From Ceratorhiza oryzae-sativae (Eukaryota; Basidiomycota; Agaricomycetes; Cantharellales; Ceratobasidiaceae), in the NCBI GenBank assembly GCA_030998015.1, contig JARWMV010000028.1, forward strand, positions 124,001-188,000: a DNA stretch of 64,000 nucleotides. Direction: 5' to 3'. Made by a program: the position numbers and the translations under genes. Shown here in pieces: positions 1 to 12,104 of the stretch. Position 1 is the stretch's first letter; every line of letters starts with the position of its first letter. Below the pieces are notes generated by a model that was given only the letters and a program-made list of their open reading frames with translations, searched no databases and was not told the origin of the DNA.

Positions 1-574
1 CCAATAACAGATCAAACAGGAGGCCTCGTTGCGTGAGCTAGTGACCTTTTATCAAATAATCTCCTACGACTGGTTGACAACTTGCAAGCCATATCACAGC
101 CAAGTCCTAAAACCATTTCTACCTCCGGTGGACGGTCCTACTCGCATGAAAAATGCGTCCAATAAATATGCTCTGGGAGCACCATAACTGGATGACTTGT
201 TAGTGGCTATCTGGACAGGGCGGATGTAGTCCAGGACTACATTCCTCGATCTTGCGTACCACGTTTTTGTTTATCCGTGACTCTGAATAGACATGTTCCC
301 CACCTCGCAGCGATTCGGTGTTTGAAGAAAATAGGTACAGACAGTTACATAGAGAGACCAGGTGTTGCCGGGTAGAATTATCTGATTGCTCGTTTCCGAA
401 AGCTTGTGATTGTTGCTGCCGAACCTCGTGGCCTGGGGACCAGGGAAGTTGTATGATTTCGCGCTCTGAAGAACACAAATAGGTAGCTGGGTTTGTTGGC
501 CTCGCGTCGAAAGTATTGAGATGCTCTCGTCGGTGCCTACGGGGAGGCCTGATGGCGATTAATCCTCCAAGCCA

Positions 575-728
575 TGCGAACAAATTGCCAAGTTGTGCCC
601 TCGCATTGAAACCTTTCGCGTGCTCTGCAACGACGGCTTGGCCATGGTTTTAAACTGCAAGACCCTGTACAAGTTGTAGCTCACCAAGCTCGCCCAAAAG
701 GAGCTCGTGGATGTCATGTCTATCAGAG
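575..728 (+). pseudogene. Possible decayed coding exon, unidentified
   Basis: One forward frame reads as a protein-like stretch containing IETFRVLCNDGLAMVLN and, after a single in-frame TAG at 677-679, LAQKELVDVMSIRG. The second part runs into GGTAATC, which looks like a splice donor near 728. Codon choice (AAG, CTC, GTG) resembles that of the real genes in this window, unlike the surrounding DNA. An in-frame TAA lies just upstream and I find no start or partner exon. I do not recognise the family. It may be a fragment of a dead gene or chance; confidence is low. Confidence 0.28.
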
Positions 729-734
729 GTAATC

Positions 735-1373
735 ACTTCTAGAGCTTAGGTCCTGCCAATCATTTTCCACCGAGCTGTTGGGAGCATACCAATAAGTGTT
801 TTACCTTCAAGAACGGATACTTCGCGTGGACAAATTGAAGGTTTCGACGGCTATGCTCTCCACTGCATATATTATCGCTGCGACACGGCTGAATGATGAG
901 GCTGGAGATATGAATGAAGCAAGTAGACGACCGAACTCCAACAGCTCAACCAATTACGGCAAGGCAAGTGTCAGCAACCACATAGCACCTTGACATAGCT
1001 AGGATTGTGTTGGCGTGCGTCAGAGCGTCCACCAATTGGTCTCACGAAGGAGCCACGACCCGGTCTTAGCCAATAGTATCGTTCAAGTCAGTTTTATTCG
1101 AGCCTGTGGTTGAAATCAGGGCTGGCTGAAATAAACGGGGCTGTTTACTCGCAGAAGTCTCGGAAGTTCGCGGCGTTGTGACGCATAGGGACAACGCCTG
1201 CGCGTTCGGATCTCTATAATCGAGTAGCGGGCTGTGCGCCACAATTCCAGACGTGATCCCAAAACGCACAAAAGTCCGGCTGCAAACTCTGGTATATATA
1301 TACTATTGTAAAAATCAAAACATCGTAAGCAGAAAACGAGAAAAAAATGCGGGATAGAGTGAGACAATGAGTT
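735..1373. other. Intergenic, 3' flank of the glucan synthase gene
   Basis: Only short overlapping frames without conserved motifs. It holds the 3' untranslated flank of the minus-strand glucan synthase gene. I see no RNA gene or repeat. Confidence 0.5.
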
Positions 1374-4300
1374 CTAGATCGAAGTGCAGAAAGTGCAGTT
1401 GAAGTGAATGTGTTCTCGGAACATGGCAGCTGCAAGGTATAATTATGTCAGCTCGCGCCATGGCTGTGCGAAACGGGAATACTTACGCCCAGCGATGAGA
1501 CCAACGAAGCTCGCAGAGGCTAGCAGAAATACAAGACCGTACTTGATAATCTGTGAAAGGCGGCGTCAGCTGATTCATGCAAACCCGAAGTAGGGTCACG
1601 TACAATTCCTCGTCGTTGACGCTTTTGCTTCGTCGAATAAAGCGGTGCTCGGATCTGCTTCGAAGGGCGTAGCCAGACTGCAGACCATTCATATTCAGTG
1701 AATGAACCCCTGCTTGAAATTAAGATAGAACTCACAGAGCATAGTCGAGTGCAATCGGTCGGCAAACGGAACAAGCGTCCAGGGGACAAGCAATAGGAGC
1801 AAGAAATGGCAAAGCACAAAGTCTCCGCTCCACAACGAAAGCTCGATCGTCTTGACGATAAACTCTCGTGCGGGCTGAGACATCGCGTGGGTTCCCAGCC
1901 CACGGCCATACCAGGTACCCGTCCACCACGCCCTATTTGTCTCGTCATGCTTGAATTCACGCGTGAGGAAGAGCGAGATAAGAATCTTGTGGACAGCTCG
2001 TTGAATAAAGATCACAGCAAGCAGCCCAAGAACCGCATGTGAGGCGTCCCAAAGTTCAAGGAACCACTGTGACGCCCGGTCAGCCTAAATCAACGGCTAC
2101 TAGTGAATTTACGTACCAAAAACTCGAAGAACCCAACCATTCCAACTACACCGAGTATATGCGCAATGAATGCGATCATCGCCCCAAACTTGACACAGGT
2201 GTTTTTCATCACAGGCCCCAAGAAGAGTGACACGAAGAACAGCGCCAACAACACCACGCTGTTCCAGACAATCGGACCTAGCGCAATGACTGCGATACGA
2301 ACAAGAGGGCTCGCAGGCGCATTGCCATTCTCGTCTGGGAAGCTCTTGACAAACATATACGCGATCGTCAACATGGCAGCCATGGAGCAAGGGAAGAGGA
2401 TTTCGCCCAACAGGATTGTGCGCCACCCAGCACGGGGCACGTCACTCGAGAGCTTCTCGGAAGGATGGCCCAGTTTCTTCTTCTTGTAGCCGGTGATCTG
2501 TGTTCGCGAGAGTCGACAATACCCAATCCACGAGTTCGAGTGCGAGCGCGAGTTGCCTCGAGACATCCATCGCAGGAATTCGCGGTAATCGATGATGAAG
2601 TCACCAAACGAGAACTGGTGGGGATTGAACACGAATGGAGCTGTGCACAACGCAATGATCGAGATCCAGAAGTAGATCAGGTGCGGAATCCAGATAGCCA
2701 TGGTCGCGTACAGGAGCATCAGCAAGGTACGCATGCCGAGATAGATACTCGGTCCGGCGAAACGCGAGTAGAGGATGCTGAAGGAGAGGCGAGTCGTTGC
2801 GAAACCACGTCCAGTAGCGATATATCGAGCGCCACCGAACGTCAAGTTGCTCACCAACGCCTGGGAATAGATTTGTGTCGAGAACACTTCAAAGACGGGG
2901 GATAGAGACAGGAAATGGCGCCCAAGTCGTATCATCGCATATCCGGCTCCACGATCCGTAAGTTCTGTCCAAATGTTAACACCAAACTCTTATAAAAGCA
3001 ATGATCAAACATACCTTGCAAGAACAAAGGCAAGAATGCAATGAAGAACGCAGAGAAAATCGAAACGACGCAGCGCTTGACCCAATCGAACACTGGCACG
3101 AGGTTGTAGCATCCAGTCTGTCCACCCAGGATCTGGCCTTGGGAGTTGTACTTGCACACCGTGAGCTGCTTGTTCATCGTTCCAAGGAACACCACTACGG
3201 ACGTAAAGGGGTTAGTCAATTTGCGGAGGGTAAAGCGTCAGAAAAGAATTAAACTTACAGACAAACACGAACATATGGATCGAGAAGATGACCATGACGT
3301 TGTTCAAGTGGAATCCAGCGTGGCCATAGTAGAAAGTCAAGAACCGGTCGATTGGCAGTTGGGACCCGAGATAATAGTACTCTCGACTGAGCATCTGCTC
3401 GCCCATTCCGTTTCCGAGCTTGGTCTGGAAGTTCAAAATCGTACCGAACCCAAGATCACGACCTTTACCACATTGGTAGTACTCGCTGTGCTTGATACGA
3501 CCGCCACGTCCAAACGCGTTCATACCAGCAAAGATATCCTCGTTCAAGTGTAATCCCTTTTGAGCCTTGCTGACACCGCCACGGGTAGTCATGAACAGCG
3601 CGTGCAGGAAATCAGGATGTCCGTAATGCAGCTTGCCGCCGATGAACGCGAGGGCACGAGCCGAGAGTGTACCGAATGTTTGTTCCTTCCCGGCGGCGAT
3701 ATCACCCAAAACACCAATGTTCTCCGAGAAGATGTACTCGCGTGCACCGAGAATCGCAACTGGGGACTTGGCAAACTCCTTGTGACCTCCTTGACCGTAC
3801 GGGCTCTGGCTGGACATGTTGTACTCTTCAAACTCCCCGAGGACGTTCCGGATCTTCAGACATTCCTCAAGGTAGTTGTCCTGGTTGGCGTCAACGAGCT
3901 GGAGGTATTCGCCTCGGTGGAAAATGATCGCGTGATTCTGGTTGTCCGACTTGCCGTCTCCGATAATTGGGTTGCCGGGCAACTCGACCCTGAACTTTGG
4001 CTGACGCTTCTTGGTTTCGGGGTGGATTTCCGAATGTCCGTCGATAAGTACAGAGAATACGCGAGGCTCGCCACCTTCCTTGCCAGGCTCTTCGTCCAGG
4101 TACGCAATCTGTAGGTCTGGATATGCGCGCAGCAAAAACTCGGCGTTTTCTTGCTCGACCTTGTTGAACTTGGCATACCGTTGCATCGAGACCGCAAACT
4201 TGAACTTGCGACGTGCCATCCGCTCAAGTTCCTTTTCGAGCCGGTCCGTGTCGCCCTGGAATGCCTGGACCATCTCGGGGTTTTCAACGCGGTAGAGTAG

Positions 4301-6966
4301 CTTGATCGCCTTGGCATAGTTCATGAACCCAGAAATCGTGCGGTAGAGCGTCTGTGCACGCAAGCTGGCCCAAATACGTGTACGGAGTGTAAACTCGGGG
4401 GAGGATGACTTGAAACCAATGCAGTAGAACGGAAGATCGTCTGTTTTGCCACCGCTAGTCGACTTTTCGTCCGCAGGCGATTCGTTCTCCTCAGCCAAGA
4501 TCTTCGTATCGCGCACGAAATTGTCCCATTCCAGTGGGTGAAGCTGTTTCAAGTACTCGAGAAGTGTGACGCGCGTGTTTTGGTCTTCCTCACGGATAAT
4601 CTCACGCAGCGACAGCAAAATCTTTTCCGAATAGTGAGGGACGAGAACTGTGAAGGTCGGCATGCACTCGACGGGGATCGGTTCGGGGAGAGCAGCAGTG
4701 AGGGACTGGGCAAAGAACGAGATGCGACGGTCGGCCTCGCTACCAGCAGGGACGAATTCCTTGGAACCCTGTGCGGTGAAGAACATCGGAGCGCGGAGAG
4801 TCTTGCGGCCATCCTTGTCCTCCGCTTGGTGGTACATCAGGTGTTGTACATGGTCGATCGACAGCAAGTGCTCGCGATACATAGAAAGAATAATGGCATT
4901 CCAAACTTGGGAGACGAGAACCTGTGGAATAATGTTGAGAGTAGGACCCCATGTTACACAACGCACATACCTTGGGCTTATATTTGACCTCCATCTCACC
5001 CGAGGCTAATATCTTGGCGTAAATTCTCTTTGGCAACCGCGTATAAATCTCCTTCCAAGGCGTCCAAATACTCAACCCGAGCGAAAAGGCCCGAGACACT
5101 GAAATGACCGAGGACCAAATAACATACCAGAGGTACGTGTCCAAGAAGAACAGCACCATATCCATGATAAACATCAGCGAGAGCGTGAACGCCGCTTGGT
5201 TCCTGCAGAGCGCGTTGCCGAGATACTTTTCGCCACATCGCTGAACACGCATGCCAACCATGACCCGGATCGGGTCGCGGAAGGAGAGCGTAAGGAAAAA
5301 GTAGGATTCAGCAAACTTGCATCCAAAGACGAGGACCCAAAGGAGAATCGAGGTCGAACGCTGGCTCTTGGTCATCTCTGGGTAAGAGGCGGTGAATGTT
5401 TGCGAAGCCATGAACTTGCGCGAGTTGGACCCGACCCGGTCGCCGAAGAGCCGGGCTGTGGGAAGTGTACTAAAGAGGAACGTTGCGCTGACGGATACGA
5501 AGAACTGTACTATGCCGATAATGAGTGGAATATTGGAGCGCGTCGTTGATGACGTGAAAAATATTATGTATGCAGTCGGGCCGGCGGTCAAACCAAGGAC
5601 TATCAATAAGAATGTGAGACGCATGGTAAGGTGAGACGCGTTTTTCCAGTTGAGCGGGAGGAAGATGAATTCGGCGAGGGTTGCGAAGATCATGATGAGG
5701 GTTGAAAGAGCACCACCGAGAGCGGTGACGGACCATCGCATGGCCGCAGTGGGAGGAGCGCCGTTAGCCTGGTTATAGATACTGGGCGAGTTGTAGGCAG
5801 TGTAGTACCAAAACATGGATAGATGGATGATCCAGACACGGTTGAAATGCACGAGAAGCTGCACGAGTACGTTTCTCGTAATAGGTCTTGACGAACGAGG
5901 ATTTCCAGTCAATCTGTTCAAACTTGAGGAACCGCTTGGCCGGGGGGACGTCAACGAGACGGGATTTGTCGCGCATGGTGATGCTGGCAATTCCCTCGGG
6001 ATACCAAAAGAGCTGATTAACGTCGTCATAACCGATGATATCTTCGTGGTCCTTCTCGCGACGAACAAACTTGCCCTCCTGGACCTCGTAGCCCTGGTCA
6101 CGCAAGAACTTGTAGATTGGCTTGATGACAGTGTGGAGATAGAGCCCCTCGGGCATCGCCTCAGTGCTATTCTGGCAATCTGGAGAGCGATAGTAGTCGT
6201 CGGCGCATTTGAAAATGAAGCACATGGCCTCGGGAGTGAAACGGACGTTGCCACCCTCTCCCCAGCAGAGCAACCAGAGCGCGAGCTGGCGGAGCCGATC
6301 ATAGTGGGACATATTGCCCATAGCCGTGCGCCATCGATGCGCAGCGCTGTCCAGAGACTTTTCGGCGACCGACTTGTTCCGCTGATGGCCTTTTCCACCG
6401 ACCGACTTGAGTCGCTGGAGACCTGGGTTCTGTGTCTTTCCGACAGCATCGTCAAGGTCGAGCTGGGCAGCAAAGTACCATTTGCGGTAGTTGGCATGTT
6501 TACCACCGATATAGTCGGCGTGGAGCGTGGTCAAAGCTTGTTCGGCACTCATACGCGAGGCACGGCTATCAAGCAGGTTCATGAGGTAGTCGAACTGGTT
6601 CCGCATCGAGTCGCGCTGGAAACCAAACTTTTGTGTGAGGTCGAGGAAGATGTCTTCAATTTCTCTGTGGGTGCATTAGCTCGGGTTGCGCGAAAAACGA
6701 GGATGGGCTCACTCTTTCGACAGCGGGATGCCTCGGTCGGTGGACCAGGCAGGATATGGCTCGCGCGAGGCGCCAGGATTAAACGAGTTGAGTGAAGGAG
6801 CACCGGACAGTTCAGTCGCAAATGATGCGGTGGATGCAGCAAACCGGTTTCCATGTGGTCCGCCGAGTTGTGCTGCACAGAAAACTCAGAAAAAGGCGAA
6901 AAGAAGGGGGGCTGACGTACGGGACGGGCCATGGCCAGCATGGTGCAGTCGGGGGTCAAAGGCCAT
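1374..6966 (-). CDS. FKS1: 1,3-beta-D-glucan synthase catalytic subunit (FKS family)
   Basis: A plasma-membrane glycosyltransferase that polymerises UDP-glucose into cell-wall beta-1,3-glucan, regulated by Rho1. I place ten exons: 6966-6921, 6872-6713, 6664-4971, 4921-3259, 3194-3015, 2964-2117, 2066-1736, 1677-1604, 1550-1487 and 1429-1374, all with GT-AG introns. They total 5116 nt, about 1705 codons with one frame break. The start ATG at 6966 gives [15 protein letters not shown] and is the only in-frame Met I found before the conserved N-terminal FKS1 domain ([15 protein letters not shown] onward); the N-terminus is short for the family. Multiple membrane segments flank a large cytosolic domain containing RYRVENPE-like and [21 protein letters not shown] family sequence. 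The reading frame is broken at 5862-5868, where two bases appear to be missing after KTYYEKRT. The protein ends [12 protein letters not shown]. Drug hot-spot regions are discussed in the findings. Identification is certain; the frame break could be an assembly error. Confidence 0.96.
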
Positions 6967-9900
6967 CGTGGCCGGTGGTGGTGGTGCGCTCGAGAAAAAA
7001 GAGAGAAGGAAAGAAAGAGTGTCGAGCACAGAAAGGGGCGCAGATTATGAGCTCACAGATGTCCAAGTCGACCTCACTACCGGTTTTGCTTCCGGAATAT
7101 CCACCCCGCAGGCGCCGGCTGGCCCCTGAGCACCGCCTCTTCCGGCCCTCCGGTGTTTGTCTGGCAACCAGACGCCATACGACATGGCCCCTATTCTCCA
7201 CTCGCAACAGCGTCAGCAGCATACACACGCCTTAAATGAACTAGCATGCGACAGAAAACCCGACACTTGCTTGAGCAAACCACACTCTTTTTGCGTGCTT
7301 GGTCCCTTTGTCATCAAGTAGGAATTTGTTCCTTGCCGACGCCGATCACCATGCCCACCCAATTTGAGATAAACCTGCATACAGCTGGTTATTTTTGTGT
7401 CCACAAGCCGACACCACCACAACAACAATCCGACAAGTCCCAAGCGCCACTTTGCGCTCCGACTGCACCAATCGAGTCCCGCGAATCAAGCCAAAAGGAG
7501 AGTTTATATATCATTATCTTTCAGCCTCCAGAATTTGGTTCTAGTCGCTTAATAATCCCCGAGAAATATGTAAGCCACGTATCCGACTTGATATCCTCGC
7601 CACTCTCTTCTTCGGCTCGTGTATCCATGTTTGCGAACGGAGATGCCATGTGAATCTGCGAATGAACCATGTTCAACCATCAATCTACGAAACAAAAAGA
7701 GAAGGTAGATTCTTTTCACACGGGCGACATCTTGCCTATCGCAACAAATGAGATAATAATAGAAGCACAGTGTGACAAAGGCGTCAACAATGGCTGATTC
7801 ATCAGTTGGACGAAATGCGGCTAGCCAATGACAAGTCACCAGAGTGCCGCAGGCTTTCCAGCTTTGGTCGCACCTTATCCAACCTGTACTTGCGGTATCC
7901 AAATCTGGCGCCGCGAGGGACCGTCGAGAAAGATTTAGCTAAAATGCAAAAGCGTTTCCGTTGGGGAACCAGCTCTCCAAGGTCCTGAGAATATAACAAA
8001 CTTGGCTCACATGATTTCAGCCGATTCTATTATAGCCTATTCTGGTATCACTAGACGTTGGCGTGCGGAGGCCGCATATGCCCGTGCACAAGCCATGGCA
8101 TGGTAGATGAATAGCATGTATAAGTATCCACCGTCTGAAAACAGGAAAAGGTTTTTTTCAGGAAATAAGCCAACTTGCCACCCCCACCAAGGCTAAATGC
8201 TGCTCGTATTCATGCGTATTTACTTACCTGGCCCGCGTTGACTCAATGGGGAACTATAGCCGTCGCGAACACACGAGGGTCAATAACTATGGAAACCTCG
8301 GAGTGGGTCAGCAATCTCATTCCGGCCGTCGTATATTGAAGAGCCTAGATCAATAACTGGCAACCCATCGAAAAATGCGCCGGCTTCTAGTGAGAACCAA
8401 CAAGGCGCAAGGCTGGCAGCCAAGTGCTCCTCAAACAATAGGCTAGCCACAATAGTACCACATAGAAATCTATCCTCCCATAGTGGCTTGCCACACGGTC
8501 AAGTGTAAACCCGTCGAAAATTCTCGATTTTGGGTAGGCTATCACGCATGGGTCGAATTGCGTTGACCCTTCGGGTTAATCCAAGTCTAAAAGCGACAAG
8601 ATGCATCAAGGGCTGAATAACAGGTCGAATATCCACATAAATAAACAGTGTTCACAAGAACGAAGAAGCATCTCCATGATCCATCGGAGTGGCAAACCTC
8701 GTTGACACATTACGAAAAAAATGTACCCCGTTAATCTCGACAGGGACGGATATTATATCCCATGTGATTCAAGTGGCTTACTATGAGTGTGGCTAACCGG
8801 AGTTTCAACCAAGCCGGGTGAAAAGGACGCAGGCATACAAGCTACGAATCTATCGATGGAATATGATAGTTCGACTAACGCAAAGAGGTTTAGAACCAAC
8901 CTATAAAATTAAGTTGATGTATCCAACCATACTTCGTAAGTAAATTTTATGTTTTATGCTTGCCACATAATGATTGAAGTGCACATGAATGCTACGCATC
9001 ATGCACAATAAACGCACGATTTGCCGAGCATAGCGTCCTACCTTGCTTCGCCACCGCGCTGACCGGGATGTTTCATACTCCGATTCAACTCCCCGGTTTG
9101 AGCTCGCTGCGCAACCTCCGGTTCACTCCACGGCGCCTTTTCTTGCTTAGAAACCCTTCACACCGCCTCACGATCGGAGCACTGGTTTGGACCCGTTGCC
9201 CTCGACTTCGCTTCCGAATATACGTACTCAAACCGCCAATGCACATAATTAACACAAACCTGTGCGGTCTTCTGCCGACGGTAGAGCATGATATACTTGC
9301 TAAGCGATATCGATCAAGAGGGGTTGGTGGTAGGCTGTGTTTGAGTTTAATAAGGAATAGACTCGGCCTGGGCACCATGGGATAGAAACGACGTGGAAGA
9401 GAGCTGCTTTTTCACAGGAGACGCACGGAGATAACGATATGTACTGTCTCGACATCACGGAGATGAATATAGCGCCGGTAGAGGGGGCATTTTGGAATAA
9501 GCTAGGTGTGTGTGAACCGGAACAGCGTTTTTATCTTTTGGGGTAAGGGATATGCATCGTCATGTGTAGTAAAGAATTAAATAACTCGAAAAGACTGTAA
9601 TGACTCCAGACTTGAACGGTGAGTTGAGCTATGGTGAACGAGAGGGGCTTGATTGGATTGGCTTCACGTGATACAGATTGAGTCCGAAAATGTTTGCATT
9701 CTACGACCACCGCTTCTTCGGGTTAATCGTCAAGGAGTCCAGCTGAATCATGCCGAGTTAACTATCTGGTTGCCCCTAATAAGATAGGATATCTCTAGGC
9801 CGACTGTTTCTATTTGTCTGGGGTATTTGATCCTTGCATTTTGTTTCTTCACATATCGGACTACAGAAACCAACAACGGTATATCCAAACATTTTTGGAC

Positions 9901-10901
9901 AAACAAAACCAACAATTCAGACACGTCGACCATTGCTGATTCCAACGATCCAAGGGACTCGATCTCTGATATACCTATTTCTTGCCGACCCTCCTTTGTT
10001 ACCTCGACGGTCAACTCGTTCGGAAGACTCACTGATTGCCAAAACGGAACAATGGGCTCCGGCCATCCCTCTATCTCCTTCAGCTGTGTTAGATTAACCC
10101 ACGAGGCATGGCTACGGAGTATTCGTACTTGCGAAAATGAACAAAAGCTGCGTTCTACCTGGAATTTAACTTTCCCAAAATATTACATGATATCTTTGTA
10201 CAGCTATCTTGCGCCGAGGAAAACTTGCAACATTCTCCCGATAGCCGTGAAGTTCCGGTCTAAATCATGTCCATAATTTTTGGCCACCTGCCTCTGACTG
10301 TGGGGGCTCCATACGCCGATGGTAGTATTAACTTAACCACAAGAGGTCATAGCTTAGGCGAGTCAGTTCTTCCCACGTTGGCTTTCCGGAGCCTGCTTGC
10401 TCGTCTTGATTGCCACCCGGCGGTAGAGTCATCAGGTTTCGGTTCGCCACGCTTGAAACTAGATCGAAGCGATCGAAGTCTGTGACTACACTGCTTGCTT
10501 CAGCTATACCCAAACGGCAATATCTCTAGCCCGCGATGTTTGTCTCGTGTCTCGCTTAATGTGGACATCGCCTCAACGGGGATAGTTAAACCATCAGCTC
10601 TGAAGGGCTGCTAGGCGAATTCGCCAGATCGGCGGGGTGGGAGGGTTCAGCGATGGATGGCGGATCGCCGGGTGTACAGCGCCACTGAGACGTTTCCGGC
10701 AAGCCACGTTCTTTGCGGGCCTGAGCTCATCCAGCGTGTGCTGGTTGGCGACGGAGGCAGCGTGCACCCCCTTGGGCCATTTTTGTTGGCCACCTCTTCA
10801 CAGCTCATGCGATGGCATTCGCCAAGTGCTACACTGAGGTTCTCTTTTAAAACCGAGCAGGTAAAACGCTTGCTTTACTTCACGATTTGAGTGTAGTTGA
10901 C
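6967..10901. other. Gene-free stretch upstream of FKS1
   Basis: About 3.9 kb with no frame that carries a recognisable domain or joins convincingly through splice sites. The first several hundred bases must contain the FKS1 promoter and 5' leader. From 8000 to 9000 almost no frame exceeds 60 codons. Open frames at 7246-7653, 9068-9385 and 9827-10276 have low-complexity or unrecognisable translations and I do not call them. Confidence 0.5.
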
Positions 10902-11232
10902 ATGGCTCAACATATCAACGTTTGGCAGAACTGGTGAGTTGATAAACGTCACCTTGCGCGAGCGGGCATTCCCTAACCAACTTATACAGGTACAGGCAGC
11001 AATCTATGCCACCTGCACTCCAGTGGTCGGACACAGCGTCGGCACAGAATGGGCAGTCGGTATGGATATCCGAGGCAACGAGTATGTGTATGCGTCTAAA
11101 TCATTGTGCACCGAACTTAATTGTATTGCAGCGAACAATCGGTTGATTGCTAGGGGTATGTCTACTTCTAAAGAGACAGCTCAGAATGAGTGCGCACGAC
11201 AGCTGCTCCTCCATTTTAGGGTGCCACACTAG
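10902..11232 (+). CDS. Small single-domain dsRNA-binding protein (copy A)
   Basis: Three exons (10902-10933, 10990-11081, 11132-11232) give a 74-residue protein, in frame throughout and with GT-AG introns. Nearly the whole protein is one double-stranded RNA binding motif: helix 1 around residues 4-14 (HINVWQNWYRQQ), a beta region with LQWSD and SVWISEATT, then the hallmark C-terminal helix with STSKETAQNECARQLLLHF. The SK..A.N.CA..LL pattern matches the consensus helix 2 that packs on the dsRNA backbone. There is no second domain, signal peptide or catalytic part. A diverged sister gene lies at 17422-17772 in opposite orientation, with an identical 32-nt first exon length and MAH/MAQH start, so this is a duplicated gene family. 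Function beyond probable dsRNA binding is unknown; a role in RNA silencing or response to mycoviral dsRNA is speculation. Confidence 0.75.
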
Positions 11233-12104
11233 TCCTCCAGCTTTGGCCAGCTTTCAATCATTCTCTACCCATTTGGGCCCCCGGAATTGAAGCTAAACGA
11301 CCCGGACTGCGTCCCAATACCAGCGTAATGCTTCATTTACGAGTGGGCGTTTCGGCCCTTTCAAAACACTTTTCATGCCCCCTTCAAGTTTCCCCAAGCT
11401 TACCAAGGCATCAACCCTTTAATCACCTCCACCATCCTCGCAGCATCGTTCACCACCCATACATCACTTCAGTTTTCTGTCCACATTCGGGATTCGCCAC
11501 AATCTTCGATTCGTTTATTTCACTAAGTATATCTTTGTTTCGCCATCATTATTGCTATCACGGTGTTGCTATATCTCATTCGAATAAACCATCTACTTCC
11601 ATGCATACATACCGCAAAGCGGGGCGATCGATTAACCCTATGCGTCAGAAGTCCTATTTTTTTTTTTTCCTTTTCTCCATCTGGCTGTTAGCCAGTTCTG
11701 AGCCGGGCGGACATGCTCACAGTAAGCACCAGGCAGCACTTCGAGCGCCAACGCATAGAGTGACCTGAAAATTCGTAAGCTGATCAACACGGAGTGTTTC
11801 GCTGTGAAATGACGTGAGACCCGCAATGAAGGCTGGATGCGTGGGTTGATCAAGGTCGTCTAGCATTGCCACTGGCGCTTGGTCGATGTGAATTGGAGCC
11901 GAGATGGCGACAATAGGCACAAGTATGATCGACAGGGGCTGTGACTCAGCCCCAGCCCCGATCCAGCGAAGAGGTGAGTATCGCGCACAGCAATGCATTT
12001 CGAGTTCCTGTTTCCTGTCTAATTCCACATGCAATAAATATATGAACAACAATACATATACAATTCGTATGACCTTGCCCGGCGACAGCACTTACGCCCA
12101 AACG
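11233..12104. other. Intergenic, convergent 3' flanks
   Basis: Lies between the 3' ends of the dsRNA-binding gene and the DUF6533 gene. A 146-codon frame at 11328-11768 is rich in His, Ser and Phe without any domain and includes a poly-T run near 11659; I treat it as non-coding. Confidence 0.45.

Noticed and set aside
7246..7653. 135-codon open frame upstream of FKS1
   Set aside because: No recognisable motif, and it lies in the expected promoter region of the minus-strand gene.
11328..11768. 146-codon open frame
   Set aside because: His/Ser/Phe-rich translation through a poly-T run, without splice partners or domain; likely chance.
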